Assembly (NCBI RefSeq): GCF_029892515.1
Contig: NZ_JARXVF010000008.1
Coordinates: forward strand, 1-64,000
From: Pseudaminobacter soli (ex Li et al. 2025)
GTDB taxonomy: Bacteria > Pseudomonadota > Alphaproteobacteria > Rhizobiales > Rhizobiaceae
Length of the DNA stretch: 64,000 nt
Direction of reading: 5' to 3'
Position 1 is the stretch's first letter. Each line of letters starts with the position of its first letter. Under the pieces are notes generated by a model that did not search any database, had not been told where the DNA came from, and saw nothing but the letters and a program-made list of their open reading frames with translations. Made by a program: the position numbers and the translations under genes. Positions 29,508-38,747 of the stretch are shown here, one piece after another.

Positions 29508-30617
29508 TCAGCCCTGCCCGGCCCAAACCTTGTCATAGACCTGGCGAATGCCGTCGGCCTCGCGCCGCAGCGGAAACGCCGTGCGCGCGTGGTGAAGAGC
29601 AGCATCGGCGGCAGCCTTGCGGGCGGCATCGTCGTCCATCAGGCGGCCGGCGGCCGCGATAATTGCCGGAAGGTCTTCGCGGGCAACGACATTACCTGTC
29701 ACCCCTTCCACGATCAGTTCGGAAAAGGCGCCGACATCGGTCGCCACGACCGGCACGCCGCTCGACATGGCCTCGAGCGGGGTCAGGCCAAAACCCTCCC
29801 AGCGCTGCGGCGCGATGTAGAGCGACATCGCCCCGAACCAGGGCGTGATGTCCGGAACCTCGCCGACGAACAGAATGCGATCGGCAAGGCCCACTGCCGC
29901 TGCCTGATCCTTCAGCTTCTGCTCGAACTCGGCATGCTGAACGGTCGTGCGCCCGGAAATCACCGCCGACCAGCCTGGCCGGCTCGGCAGAAGTTCGATC
30001 ATGGCATCGACGAAAAGGTCGACCCCCTTCTGGTGACGGACGCGGCCAAAGCAGCCGACATAGTTTTGCGCCGGATCGAGGCCGAGCGCCTTCAGCGCCG
30101 CGGCCTTGTCCTTGGGCGGCGTGAACCTGTCGGTGTCGACGCCATGCATCACCACCGTGCTGGGCACCTTGAGATAGGCGGCTGCCTTGCTGCTGGTGGC
30201 AATCACCGCATCCATCTGGCGGATCAGGAACTTAGTCCAGCGCGTATGGTCGCGCTGCCCCGCCGAGGTGAAGACCAGCGAGAGCGGCGCCCGGAAGATC
30301 GATTTGAGTACCAGGCCGGCCAGCATCTCGATATTGCGCCTGGCATGCCAGATGCGCTTGCGGCCGGAACGCGGACGCTTAAGCAGGGAAAACACCTGCC
30401 ACCAACGCATCTTGGGCAGATGGTCGGGCAGGCCCGGGCCGATCGTCGTTATGCCAAGGCTTCGCGCCTGGATGGGCACGAGTTGGATGACTGTGCTGGT
30501 AACACCCGAAAGGCGCCGCTTGATGTGCGGCGCAATCACCTCGACCTGCGCCATGTCGGGCGCGGCCGAACGCGTGGCCGCGGCGCGGTGCGTCGCGATC
30601 CCGTCGCGGTCTGCCAT
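29508..30617 (-). CDS. lpsB: LPS core mannosyltransferase-type GT4 (LpsB/LpcC)
   Basis: A 369-residue GT4 enzyme: VEVIAPHIKRRLSGVTSTVI, IWHARRNIEMLAGL, FTSAGQRDHTRWTKFLIRQM, VVMHGVDTDRF, GCFGRVRHQKGVDLF and EGFGLTPLEAMSSGVPVV. The N-terminal motifs match, from memory, rhizobial LpcC/LpsB, which transfers mannose to Kdo in the inner core. Linkage to greA is the same as in Sinorhizobium. ATG at 30617 lies 11 bases after the greA stop; a TTG at 30632 is an unneeded extension. Likely cotranscribed with greA. Confidence 0.88.
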   Translation of the reverse strand: MADRDGIATHRAAATRSAAPDMAQVEVIAPHIKRRLSGVTSTVIQLVPIQARSLGITTIGPGLPDHLPKMRWWQVFSLLKRPRSGRKRIWHARRNIEMLAGLVLKSIFRAPLSLVFTSAGQRDHTRWTKFLIRQMDAVIATSSKAAAYLKVPSTVVMHGVDTDRFTPPKDKAAALKALGLDPAQNYVGCFGRVRHQKGVDLFVDAMIELLPSRPGWSAVISGRTTVQHAEFEQKLKDQAAAVGLADRILFVGEVPDITPWFGAMSLYIAPQRWEGFGLTPLEAMSSGVPVVATDVGAFSELIVEGVTGNVVAREDLPAIIAAAGRLMDDDAARKAAADAALHHARTAFPLRREADGIRQVYDKVWAGQG

Positions 30618-30628
30618 TGCCTGCTGTC

Positions 30629-31102
30629 TCAAATGAACTGGACCTCGACCACTTCATAGCCGCGCGGACCACCGGGCGCGTTGACTTCAATCGTCTCGCC
30701 GACTTCCTTGCCGATCAGGGCGCGCGCAATGGGCGAGGAGATCGAGATGCGGCCGGACTTCACGTCCGCTTCCTGGTCGCCGACGATCTGGTAGATCTTC
30801 TCTTCTTCCGTCTCCTCGTCGACGAGCTTGACGGTGGCGCCGAACTTGATCTTGTCGCCCGAGAGCTTGGAGATGTCGATCACCTCGGCGCGCGCGACCA
30901 GGTCCTCGAGCTCATGGACGCGGCCTTCATTCAGGCTCTGCGCCTCCTTGGCGGCATGGTACTCGGCATTTTCGGAAAGGTCGCCATGGGCGCGCGCCTC
31001 GGAAATCGCCTCGATGATGCGCGGGCGCTCATCCTGCTGGCGCCACCGCAGTTCTTCCTTAAGCGTTTCGAATCCGGCGGCGGTCATGGGGACCTTGTTC
31101 AT
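30629..31102 (-). CDS. greA: Transcription elongation factor GreA
   Basis: A 157-residue Gre factor that stimulates RNA cleavage in backtracked RNA polymerase. The N-terminal coiled coil starts [16 protein letters not shown] and carries the tip motif [16 protein letters not shown] (acidic Asp/Glu pair). The C-terminal FKBP-like domain shows [24 protein letters not shown] at 31102 after AAAGGCAGA; an in-frame upstream extension to 31168 crosses a terminator-like hairpin and is rejected. First gene of the greA-lpsB-lpsE-type unit. Confidence 0.97.
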   Translation of the reverse strand: MNKVPMTAAGFETLKEELRWRQQDERPRIIEAISEARAHGDLSENAEYHAAKEAQSLNEGRVHELEDLVARAEVIDISKLSGDKIKFGATVKLVDEETEEEKIYQIVGDQEADVKSGRISISSPIARALIGKEVGETIEVNAPGGPRGYEVVEVQFI

Positions 31103-31170
31103 GATAGTCTGCCTTTCCTCAAAACGCCCCCCTGTCCAAATTCCTTCTGAAAAGACCCGGGCAGGCACAA

Positions 31171-31208
31171 AAAGAAAACGGTCCAGCAGCCTCGGCTGCG
31201 GGAACCGT
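31171..31208 (-). terminator. Terminator-like hairpin in the greA leader
   Basis: On the minus strand, a hairpin (ACGGT.../ACCGT, 31178-31182 with 31204-31208, and inner GCAGC/GCTGC) is followed by TTTTCTTTTTG. It lies about 70 bases upstream of the greA start and downstream of a probable -10 (TATATT near 31228-31233). The gene on the other side is divergent, so the terminator acts within the greA leader, like the GraL element of enterobacterial greA. Confidence 0.65.
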
Positions 31209-31340
31209 CAGATTTAACTCTCACCCAATATAGCAATCTTCCCGGATTTTTCACGTCAAAAAAGAATGCGGCGAAAAAACCGCGCAACGGCGGGGTTCGC
31301 AGCATTGGGAAGAAGCCTTGCCTCTCGCCGCACCTCGCTT

Positions 31341-32500
31341 ATGTCCGATTGCATGCGCCCGACAAAGTCGTTTGCCTGGGTTTTTGCGGTTCTGCTCCTC
31401 TGCGGCGGCCTGATCGCTGCGGCCGCAGCGCCGCGATTCTTCAACACGAAAAAGGTCAAGGTCCGGGCCGACGTCCTGGCCAGCGGACTCGAACACCCAT
31501 GGGGGCTCGCCTTCCTGCCCGGCGGCGACGTCATCGTCACCGAACGTCCCGGACGCATGCGCATCTTTTCGGACGGCAAGCTGTCCAAGCCGATCGCAGG
31601 GCTGCCGAAAATCGCCGTGCACGGCCACGGCGGCCTGCTCGATGTCGCCGTGTCGCCGAACTTTTCAACCGACAATCTGATCTTCTTCACCTTCGCCGAG
31701 CCTGGGAAGGGCAGCAGTTCCGGCACCGCCGCTGCTCGGGCGAAACTTGCGCGCGACGGCGACAATGCGCGGCTTGAGGACGTGAAGATCATCTATTCGA
31801 TGAAGAAAAAGACCTCTTCACCGCTCCAGTTCGGCTCGCGGCTGGTGTTCGCGCCGGACGGTACATTGTTCATCACAATCGGCGATCGTGGCGAGGGCAT
31901 GCGGGCGCAGGACAAGCATGACAGCGCCGGTGCAGTGCTGCGCGTCGAACCCGACGGATCGATCCCGCCGGACAATCCCTATGCCGACGGCAAGAACGGC
32001 CTGCCGGCGCTGTGGTCCAAGGGGCACCGCAATATACAGGGCGCGGCCTACGACCCGCACACCAAGGGGCTGATCACGACGGAGCATGGCCCGATGGGTG
32101 GCGACGAGGTCAACCGCCCCGAAGCCGGCAAGAACTATGGCTGGCCGATTATCTCCTACGGCCTCAACTATGACGGCACCAAGATCGGCATCGGCACGGC
32201 CGCCCCAGGCTACGAGCAGCCGCTATACTATTGGGACCCCTCCATCGCGCATCCGGCCTAGCCATCTACGAGGGCGCCATGTTCCCCGAATGGAAGAACG
32301 ATCTTTTGGTGGGTGCGCTGAAATTCGAGCTGATCGCCCGCCTGACCCGCGACGAACAAGGCAAGATCACCGGCGAGGAGCGCATGTTCAAGGGCGCCTT
32401 CGGCCGTATCCGCGACGTGCGGGAGGCGCCTGACGGCTCGATCTGGCTACTGACCGACGAAGAGAACGGCCAGATCATCCGCCTGTCGCGCGCGCAATAG
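31341..32500 (+). pseudogene. PQQ-dependent sugar dehydrogenase (YliI/Gdh-like), frameshifted
   Basis: The first frame encodes a signal/anchor segment (SFAWVFAVLLLCGGLIAAAA) and a six-bladed propeller with LEHPWGLAFLPGGDVIVTER, GGLLDVAVSPNF, TLFITIGDRGEG, WSKGHRNIQGAAYDP and GKNYGWPIISYG, ending prematurely at WDPSIAHPA. The conserved continuation (SGLAIYEGAMFPEWKNDLLV) resumes in another frame. Restoring one C near 32250 (GCG-CCA-TCC) gives the usual WDPSIAPSGLAIY. This is either a real frameshift or a sequencing error. The intact enzyme oxidises aldose sugars in the periplasm with PQQ. Confidence 0.85.
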
Positions 32501-32512
32501 CCAACAGCGTGC

Positions 32513-33553
32513 CTATTTGGCGTGCAGCGGCCAGAGCGCCGGCCATTTTTCCGGCCCGCCGCCATATTCGCCGTCGCACTCACCCTTGCTACGCGCTTCC
32601 AGAAGCACGAAGGCCGGGCCGTCGCCCTCGGTGCGCAGCTTCCACTTGTTCCAGCTGCCGCAATCGCCAAGGCCGCGCCCCTTGAAGAAGGCCGTCATCA
32701 CCTTCGCGGACTGGTCCCAGTCGATGTTCCAGGCCTGCCAGACAGTCGTCGGCCCCTCGTCAGACATGTCGGGCAGCGCCAGTCGATCGATCTCGCCGCC
32801 CCGGTCGATGAAGACCGCGAAGGGCTGATTGTAGGCACCCGGATCACCGCAAGGCAGCGCCAGCAGGCGCAAATCTTCTCCCACGGCAGCGTCAAACCCG
32901 CCATCGCCGAATTGGCTTTCGTCATAGAAGCTGCAGCTGCCACTATCCTTGAACCGGCCACGGATCGCTTCGGGAACGTCAGCCATCGACGAGATCTCAC
33001 GTACGTCGATTGTCGGGCTGGTGCCCTCGCCCGTCACCTGCAGCGCATCCTTGGCCTTCAGCCGCCCCTGCGCCTCGTCGGTGAACATGAGCGCGCCAAC
33101 CAGCCCCGAAAGCGAGAAAGTGGAGCGCCCTTCGCCGGCGCCCGATTTGTAGGTGATCTCCAGCTTGCTTGCATTGCGCAGTGCATCGAGCAGCTTCATC
33201 GTCTCTGCGCCGCCGGCAAAGCCGTATTCGCCGGTTTCATCGTTGCGGCTGGCCTTGGCAAGCGGAAGCACAAGCACCTCCTTGCCATCGGCGACGAATC
33301 CAATGTCGCTGCCGGCTGCCAGGGGTTCGGGCGCGGCCACCAGTACATCCAGCGGCGTTTCTGGCCCGGCCTTGCGCGAAAGCGTGAAGGCGTTGGCCGC
33401 CGGCTGCGCGGGCGACTTCGCCGACGTCTGGATCCGGCAGGTCAGGGCCACCGAGCAGGAAACGTCGAAATCCTTGATCTGCTTGTAGGAGCCGGCCGAT
33501 GCGGCCGACAGCCCGCAAAAGCAAAGCAGTGCTGTGACCAGAAGCAAACGCAT
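32513..33553 (-). CDS. DUF1176 periplasmic protein
   Basis: A 346-residue exported protein: signal MRLLLVTALLCFCGLSAASA, then a domain matching DUF1176 by pattern (YKQIKDFDVSCS, GSCSFYDESQFG, LPCGDPGAYNQPFAVFID, WNKWKLRTEGDGPAFVLLEA). Six or more cysteines suggest disulfides. Function is not known. ATG at 33553 follows GAGGGGAAA. Convergent with the frameshifted dehydrogenase. Confidence 0.8.
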   Translation of the reverse strand: MRLLLVTALLCFCGLSAASAGSYKQIKDFDVSCSVALTCRIQTSAKSPAQPAANAFTLSRKAGPETPLDVLVAAPEPLAAGSDIGFVADGKEVLVLPLAKASRNDETGEYGFAGGAETMKLLDALRNASKLEITYKSGAGEGRSTFSLSGLVGALMFTDEAQGRLKAKDALQVTGEGTSPTIDVREISSMADVPEAIRGRFKDSGSCSFYDESQFGDGGFDAAVGEDLRLLALPCGDPGAYNQPFAVFIDRGGEIDRLALPDMSDEGPTTVWQAWNIDWDQSAKVMTAFFKGRGLGDCGSWNKWKLRTEGDGPAFVLLEARSKGECDGEYGGGPEKWPALWPLHAK

Positions 33554-33669
33554 GCGAAATTTCCCCTCAATGCCGTGTGGCCCTGCTGTTGCCACCCGTG
33601 GCCCTTGTCGCCACGCGCCGCGATGCTATGACAAGCGCCCAATCTTCTCCAGACAGCCGACCATCATAA

Positions 33670-34566
33670 ATGACCCGTATTCAGGCCAATCTACTTCTGT
33701 TGCTTGCCGGTGCCATGTGGGGCATGGGCTTCGTCGCCCAGTCCTCCGCCATGGGCTCGGTCGGGCCTTTCCTGTTCATCGGTCTGCGTTTCGCGCTGGC
33801 GACGTTGGTGGTGCTGCCTTTTGCGATATGGGAGGGGCGCCGCGCCAAGCAGAAGCTGAGCATGCGCAACCGGCTCGCCTTTGTCTGGGTCGGGCTGATG
33901 ATGTTGGGTGCCATCGTCTTCCAGCAGATCGGCCTGCTTTCCACCACCGTCACCAATTCGGGCTTCCTCACAGGCCTCTATGTGGTGATGACGCCGCTGT
34001 TCGCGGTCATCCTCTTCCGCAACTGGCCGCACCCGATCGTCTGGCCCGCGGCCCTGACTGCCTTTGCAGGCATCTGGTTCCTTTCGGGCGGTGCGATCGA
34101 GCGGCTGACCGTGGGCGACTGGCTGACCGTTCTGGCCGCCGCTTTCTGCGCCATGCAGGTCATCTTCATCGCGCGTGCTGCGTCCAGCACCGGCCGGCCG
34201 ATCACGCTGGCGGTGACACAGTTTGCAATCTCTGCCGTCACCGGACTGACCATCGCCTTGATCCACGAGCCGATCGACTTGGCCGCGATCCGCATCGCTG
34301 CGCCCGAAATCGTCTATGCCGGCATCTTCTCCGGCGGCATCGCCTTCACCCTGCAGGTGATCGGCCAGCGCTACACCACCGCGCCGCAAGCGGCGATCTT
34401 CCTGTCGTCGGAAGCGCTGTTTGCCGCCCTGTTCGGGGCGCTGATCCTGGGTGAGCGGCTGCCCGCCAGCGGCTTCCTCGGCTGCAGCCTGATCTTCGCC
34501 GCGATCCTTGGCGTCGAAGTGCTGCCGGCGTTGCTGCTCAGGGACCGCGCCTCGGAAACGGCCTGA
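33670..34566 (+). CDS. EamA/DMT-family transporter
   Basis: A 298-residue inner-membrane protein with ten predicted TM helices as two EamA repeats (LLLLLAGAMWGMGFVAQSSA begins repeat 1; GDWLTVLAAAFCAMQVIFIA begins repeat 2). It ends with AAIFLSSEALFAALFGALIL and GERLPASGF, the family signature. Probably a metabolite or drug exporter; substrate unknown. ATG at 33670. Convergent with the DUF486 gene. Confidence 0.9.
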   Translation: MTRIQANLLLLLAGAMWGMGFVAQSSAMGSVGPFLFIGLRFALATLVVLPFAIWEGRRAKQKLSMRNRLAFVWVGLMMLGAIVFQQIGLLSTTVTNSGFLTGLYVVMTPLFAVILFRNWPHPIVWPAALTAFAGIWFLSGGAIERLTVGDWLTVLAAAFCAMQVIFIARAASSTGRPITLAVTQFAISAVTGLTIALIHEPIDLAAIRIAAPEIVYAGIFSGGIAFTLQVIGQRYTTAPQAAIFLSSEALFAALFGALILGERLPASGFLGCSLIFAAILGVEVLPALLLRDRASETA

Positions 34567-34584
34567 CCCGTCGCAAGGAAAGTG

Positions 34585-34935
34585 TCAGGCCCTGAAGATC
34601 AGGGCCGCACCGCCTGCGATCAGCGCAAAGCCGAGCGCATGGTTCCAGGTCAGCGCTTCCTTCAGATAGAACACGGAAAACACTGCAAAGACCGTCAGCG
34701 TGACGACCTCCTGAATGGTCTTCAGCTCGGCCGCCGAATAGGTCTGGCTGCCGATCCGATTGGCTGGCACCGCAAGCCAATATTCCAGGAAGGCAATCAT
34801 CCAGCTCACGATCACGGCCATGTAAAGCGGCGCGCTCTTGAATTTGAGATGCCCATACCAGGCGAACGTCATGAAGACGTTCGAGGCGATCAGCATCAGG
34901 ACCGGCGCAATCTTGGGCGACAGCAGGAAGGACAT
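34585..34935 (-). CDS. DUF486 (DMT-like) small membrane protein
   Basis: A 116-residue protein with four hydrophobic helices (VLMLIASNVFMTFAWYGHLK, YMAVIVSWMIAFLEYWLAVP, EVVTLTVFAVFSVFYL, LGFALIAGGAALIF). It matches DUF486, a four-TM relative of small multidrug transporters, which would act as a dimer. ATG at 34935 fits the family length; the in-frame extension to 34992 is not conserved-looking. Function unknown. Confidence 0.85.
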   Translation of the reverse strand: MSFLLSPKIAPVLMLIASNVFMTFAWYGHLKFKSAPLYMAVIVSWMIAFLEYWLAVPANRIGSQTYSAAELKTIQEVVTLTVFAVFSVFYLKEALTWNHALGFALIAGGAALIFRA

Positions 34936-35090
34936 GGAGCAAGCCTTTTTGGGGGAGACGCGCCATTTCAGGAAATCCTCCCCTGCTGTCAACCGACCTC
35001 AATTCGCCATTTGCCTGCCTTGTCCAACATCGTGCGTGACGTTGTCTGCAAATCCGCTATCATCCCCAGAGCGGGGCAAGGACAAAGCCG

Positions 35091-35516
35091 GTGGAGCCAA
35101 AGTCCGATAGGGAATGGGATCTAACCATCGGTCCCGACACCGTTCGCCTCTTCATCGAAAAGGCGAAGGCGATCAGCGCGGCCGTCAATGACGACTATTT
35201 CGACGGCGGCGAGCATGAAGTTGAGATCGACGGCGAAGCGCATGAAAGCCACGCCCATGACGGACTTGCCGAGGAAGAAGCCGAAAACCTCACCGAAGAG
35301 GAACTCTGCGAGCTCATCGACGACCTGAACGTCGACGAGGCTGCCGAACTCGTCGCGTTGGTCTGGGTCGGCCGTGGCGATTACGACGCCTCGGAATGGC
35401 AAGAGGCGGTGACCGAAGCGCGCCAGCGCGGCAACAAGCGCACCGCCAAATATCTGCTCGGCATGCCCATGCTGGGCGACTGGCTCGAAGAAGGCCTCGA
35501 AGCTATCGGCGCATGA
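35091..35516 (+). CDS. DUF3775 domain protein
   Basis: A 141-residue acidic cytosolic protein with LTIGPDTVRLFIEKAKAISA, a Glu/Asp/His-rich stretch (residues 40-65) and LTEEELCELIDDLNVDEAAE, LVALVWVGRGDYD and KRTAKYLLGMPMLGDWLEEG. This is the pattern of DUF3775, common in Alphaproteobacteria, function unknown. GTG start at 35091, with AAGGACA at about 9 bases. Confidence 0.85.
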   Translation: MEPKSDREWDLTIGPDTVRLFIEKAKAISAAVNDDYFDGGEHEVEIDGEAHESHAHDGLAEEEAENLTEEELCELIDDLNVDEAAELVALVWVGRGDYDASEWQEAVTEARQRGNKRTAKYLLGMPMLGDWLEEGLEAIGA

Positions 35517-35581
35517 CAGCACGTCACCCTTCGTGATCTACATGCGGCAACCGGCACGGCGACTTCACCGTTGTTGTGCCG

Positions 35582-36505
35582 ATGACGAGTTTATCGCAAG
35601 GTATTCTTACGACATTACTGCCCGCGTTGATCGCGGCGACCTTTCTTTGCGCCAACGCAGCGAAAGCTCAGCCGCCGATACTGCCGCCAAAAATTCCTGT
35701 GCCAAGAGTATTCTCGCCGCCCGCAGGCAATATTCCGCCCGAAAAACTTGGCGGCACGCCAGTTCCCGAACCGCGCCCGGACGCCGACAAAGGCAAGGCA
35801 GGCAAGACAACCGCACCGCATAATAGCGGAGAGCCGGTCACTCCCGACAAGGCACCCTTGCCCGAGAAAAATCCGTCAAGGTCCGGCACGGAGGGCAAAC
35901 CCCGAGAGCCTGGCAAGGCCGAGTTGCCGGACCCGCGTTCAAACGCACCACGCTCAGCCACCATGCCGGCAGACGAAGCGGCGTGCCGGGCAAGGCTGAA
36001 TGCACTTGGCGTCCGATTCGAGGAACGCCCGCCTGAAAGCAGTGCGTCCGGCTGCGCCCTGCCTTATCCGATCGACGTGAAGACGCTCGGCAAAAGCGTC
36101 GACCTCACACCCGACGCGCTGATGAATTGCAATTTGGCCGAGGCTGCGGCGCGCTTTGCGGCAGATGTCATCGCACCGGCCGCAAGGCGCACCTATGGCG
36201 AAGAGCTGAAATCGGTGTCGCAGGTCTCCGCCTATGTCTGCCGCCCGCGCCACGGCACTGACAAGCTATCCGAACATGCCTTCGGCAATGCGATCGACAT
36301 CGGTCATTTCAGCCTTTCGAAAGGCACCGAAATCGATGTCGCGCCCGCTCCGGACGAGAAGGCCGCAAAATTCCTCGCCGATATTCGCAAAGGCGCTTGC
36401 GGTCCGTTCAAGACGGTTCTGGGGCCGGGCAGTGACGCCGACCATGCCCGGCACCTGCATTTCGACCTCGCCCCGCGCAAGCATGGCGGCACGTACTGCG
36501 AGTAA
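35582..36505 (+). CDS. Extensin-like family secreted protein
   Basis: A 307-residue exported protein. A signal peptide ends near NAAKAQ; a Pro/Lys-rich linker (about 30-125) precedes a C-terminal extensin-like (ExtC) domain with ACRARLNALGVRFEERPPE, AYVCRPRHGTDKLSEHAFGN, AIDIGHFSLS and HARHLHFDLAPRKHGGTYCE. The conserved His/Asp set (EHAFGNAIDI, HLHFD) resembles D-Ala-D-Ala/LAS metallopeptidases, so a peptidoglycan role is possible. ATG at 35582, or GTG two codons earlier; no good Shine-Dalgarno sequence. A paralogue follows 105 bases downstream. Confidence 0.85.
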   Translation: MTSLSQGILTTLLPALIAATFLCANAAKAQPPILPPKIPVPRVFSPPAGNIPPEKLGGTPVPEPRPDADKGKAGKTTAPHNSGEPVTPDKAPLPEKNPSRSGTEGKPREPGKAELPDPRSNAPRSATMPADEAACRARLNALGVRFEERPPESSASGCALPYPIDVKTLGKSVDLTPDALMNCNLAEAAARFAADVIAPAARRTYGEELKSVSQVSAYVCRPRHGTDKLSEHAFGNAIDIGHFSLSKGTEIDVAPAPDEKAAKFLADIRKGACGPFKTVLGPGSDADHARHLHFDLAPRKHGGTYCE

Positions 36506-36610
36506 ACTTCCAACGGAAAGCCGCATTCGCGCCACAGGCGTAAACCGCGGCGCTGACCTTTCATTTACCCTCGCCGCCTATCCTGCCGACTTCAGGATAG
36601 GAAGCCGCGA

Positions 36611-37627
36611 ATGGCCCAGAAACCTCATGCCGCGCGAGCGATGACACGGCGATTTGGCATCGCACGCGCATCCGCCATCGGTGGTGCGGCGCTGATTGCG
36701 GCGATCGTCACCTCGTGCAGCACCGAGGGCGTGTTGCGTCCTGAGGTTGACGTCGGCATGCAGACATCGGCCCTTGCGCCAAGGGTCATGCAGCCGGTAC
36801 CGGCATACATAGCTACCGAAGCTGCCCCGGAATCGATGGGAACAGCGCTCGCTCCGATGGAGCCACCGGCATCGATCGGCGGCTCGTTCGAGGATTACGA
36901 GACCGAGGGGCCCGCCCAAGCCAGCCAGCCTTCGCTGGAGCCGGCCGAGCCGCAGACGCAAGTCGCCGCGATCATTCCGCCGGCTGCCGTGAGGCCGACA
37001 GGCATGCAGACGCTCGTTCCCTCCAACCCGATGATGGTCGGCTATCCGCGCATGAACACGCCGATGGCGCCCGGCGCGGCAATGACGGCCGACGAAATTG
37101 CCTGCCGCAACGATCTCAAGCGTCTGGGCGTGACTTTCCGCAATCTGGCGCCGATCAACGACGGCGGCGCCTGCCGCATCGACTATCCGGTTCTCGTCTC
37201 GGCGATAGGCAGCGTGCAGATGAAGCCGGCCGCGACGCTCAGCTGCCGCATGGCCGCGACCTTCTCGCGTTGGACCCGCAACGAGCTGGTGCCGGCCGCG
37301 CGCTGGCGCTACTGGTCCGGCGTCAGGACCATCCACCAGGGTTCGAGCTATTCGTGCCGGCGCATTGCGCGCACGACCGTCCCGTCCGAGCACTCGAGAG
37401 GCAACGCGCTCGACGTCATGCGCATCGAGCTGACCAGCGGCAAGGACATCGACGTGCGCAAGCCAGGCTGGTTTGCCTTCCGCGAAAAGGGTTTTCTCAA
37501 CACGGTGCGGGCCGACGGCTGCGACTACTTCACCACCGTGCTCGGCCCCGGCTACAACTACGACCACCGCAATCATTTCCACTTCGACATCAAGCCGCGC
37601 AAGAACGGCTATGTCGCCTGCCGGTGA
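36611..37627 (+). CDS. Extensin-like family lipoprotein/secreted protein
   Basis: A 338-residue paralogue of the preceding gene. The N-terminus has a basic region and hydrophobic segment ending IVTSCS, a possible lipobox. A variable linker (40-155) precedes the extensin-like domain: ACRNDLKRLGVTFRNLAPIN, SYSCRRIARTTVPSEHSRGN, ALDVMRIEL and YDHRNHFHFDIKPRKNGYVA. The His/Asp motifs of the family are kept. ATG at 36611 after AGGAAG. The tandem arrangement indicates duplication with divergence of the linker. Confidence 0.85.
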   Translation: MAQKPHAARAMTRRFGIARASAIGGAALIAAIVTSCSTEGVLRPEVDVGMQTSALAPRVMQPVPAYIATEAAPESMGTALAPMEPPASIGGSFEDYETEGPAQASQPSLEPAEPQTQVAAIIPPAAVRPTGMQTLVPSNPMMVGYPRMNTPMAPGAAMTADEIACRNDLKRLGVTFRNLAPINDGGACRIDYPVLVSAIGSVQMKPAATLSCRMAATFSRWTRNELVPAARWRYWSGVRTIHQGSSYSCRRIARTTVPSEHSRGNALDVMRIELTSGKDIDVRKPGWFAFREKGFLNTVRADGCDYFTTVLGPGYNYDHRNHFHFDIKPRKNGYVACR

Positions 37628-37651
37628 TCGATCCGACAGGCGACGTCGTCG

Positions 37652-38287
37652 TCAGCCGACCGCCAAGCTCATGGCGGCCTCAACGAGCATCCGTTCACTA
37701 ACCGAGGCGGCATCCAGTTCGACCACCATGCCTTCACGGACAGGACGGCGGAGCATGCGGTCGCCATTCGGCGGCAGCTTCAGCCTGCCAGCAACCTGAA
37801 GGGCATGGATCTTCGTGCGCGACACGCCAAGTTCGGCAGCCAGCAGCCGGTCCAGTCGCAGGCAGCATGGCAATGGAACGCGCAAGTCGATCCGAATGCC
37901 ATGGAACGCCGCCGGGTCTCCGATCAGCACTTGCCTGGCCACTTTTGCCTCGGCGAATTCCTCTATGCGTCCGGCGCTGCGCCTGAGACCGTCGAGATCG
38001 AAGGCTAATGCCTCGATCCGGCGATGATCATTGGCCTGGAGCGCCTCGAGCAGCAGAGGATCGATGTCCCGGACATTCCGTCGCTCGAACAGCGGCCGGT
38101 TCCAGGTGTTTTCGCAATCGCTGCATTTGTAGATGAGCCACGCGTCGAGGCGCTTGCCATTGGCATTCAGCCTGGCCTTGCCGCTGCTCTGAAAGGGTTT
38201 GATGCCGCCGCATCGGCCACAAGTGAGCCACGGGCGCGGCGCGATGAGTGAAGTAACGGTCCATTGGACATGGAGAGTGCTGGACAT
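37652..38287 (-). CDS. DUF1062 domain protein
   Basis: A 211-residue cytosolic protein. A zinc-ribbon pair (CGRCGG and CSDC, with KRLDAWLIYKCSDCENTWNR between and after) is followed by IRIDLRVPLPCCLRLDRLLA and LGVSRTKIHALQVAGRLKLP, a helix-turn-helix or S4-like segment. This matches DUF1062 by pattern. An RNA- or DNA-binding role is plausible but unproven. Convergent with the second extensin-like gene. Confidence 0.8.
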   Translation of the reverse strand: MSSTLHVQWTVTSLIAPRPWLTCGRCGGIKPFQSSGKARLNANGKRLDAWLIYKCSDCENTWNRPLFERRNVRDIDPLLLEALQANDHRRIEALAFDLDGLRRSAGRIEEFAEAKVARQVLIGDPAAFHGIRIDLRVPLPCCLRLDRLLAAELGVSRTKIHALQVAGRLKLPPNGDRMLRRPVREGMVVELDAASVSERMLVEAAMSLAVG

Positions 38288-38747
38288 GCCGGCTTGCCTT
38301 CCTCGCTGGGAAGTTCGTCAAGACGGCGCTGAGAAGCCTCGCGAGGAGGCGCGATGTGACAGGAAATTCGAAGGCGATTGAGGAGCGAACGCCGGAGCGA
38401 GCAATGCCCGGCAGCAGTCCAGCCTGCCATACCGGTCTCAACCGCCACCTCGAAGAACGCAGAACGAAATGATCAGCAACGCGACTGCATTGCTGCGTCT
38501 ATCGGGTAGAACTGCGGAGACCGGCGGTTATGTGGGCAAAGTCAAAAACCGGAGCTGATGAAAATCGGCCGCACTCATAACGTGAAAAACACGGCGGACG
38601 CAACCGAGTAACTTCATGCCCCGTTCGACTGTCAGTCATTCTTCATACTGGCGCAGTGTGCAAACGAGCGCGCCATCCCGCTCCTACGCTATAAAAATCG
38701 GCGGCGCCCTATTTTCGATGGCCCTGCCGCAATGCTATTGAGCGGCG
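38288..38747. other. Intergenic stretch without recognisable gene
   Basis: 460 bases lie between divergently transcribed genes. Frames here are shadows or short. It presumably holds both promoters; AT-rich patches occur near 38690-38715. No RNA gene or repeat was recognised. Confidence 0.5.

Noticed and set aside
28488-30659. A 723-codon plus-strand frame over the two lps glycosyltransferases
   Set aside because: The minus-strand frames encode recognisable GT4 enzymes with proper motifs and starts; the plus frame is a composition artefact.
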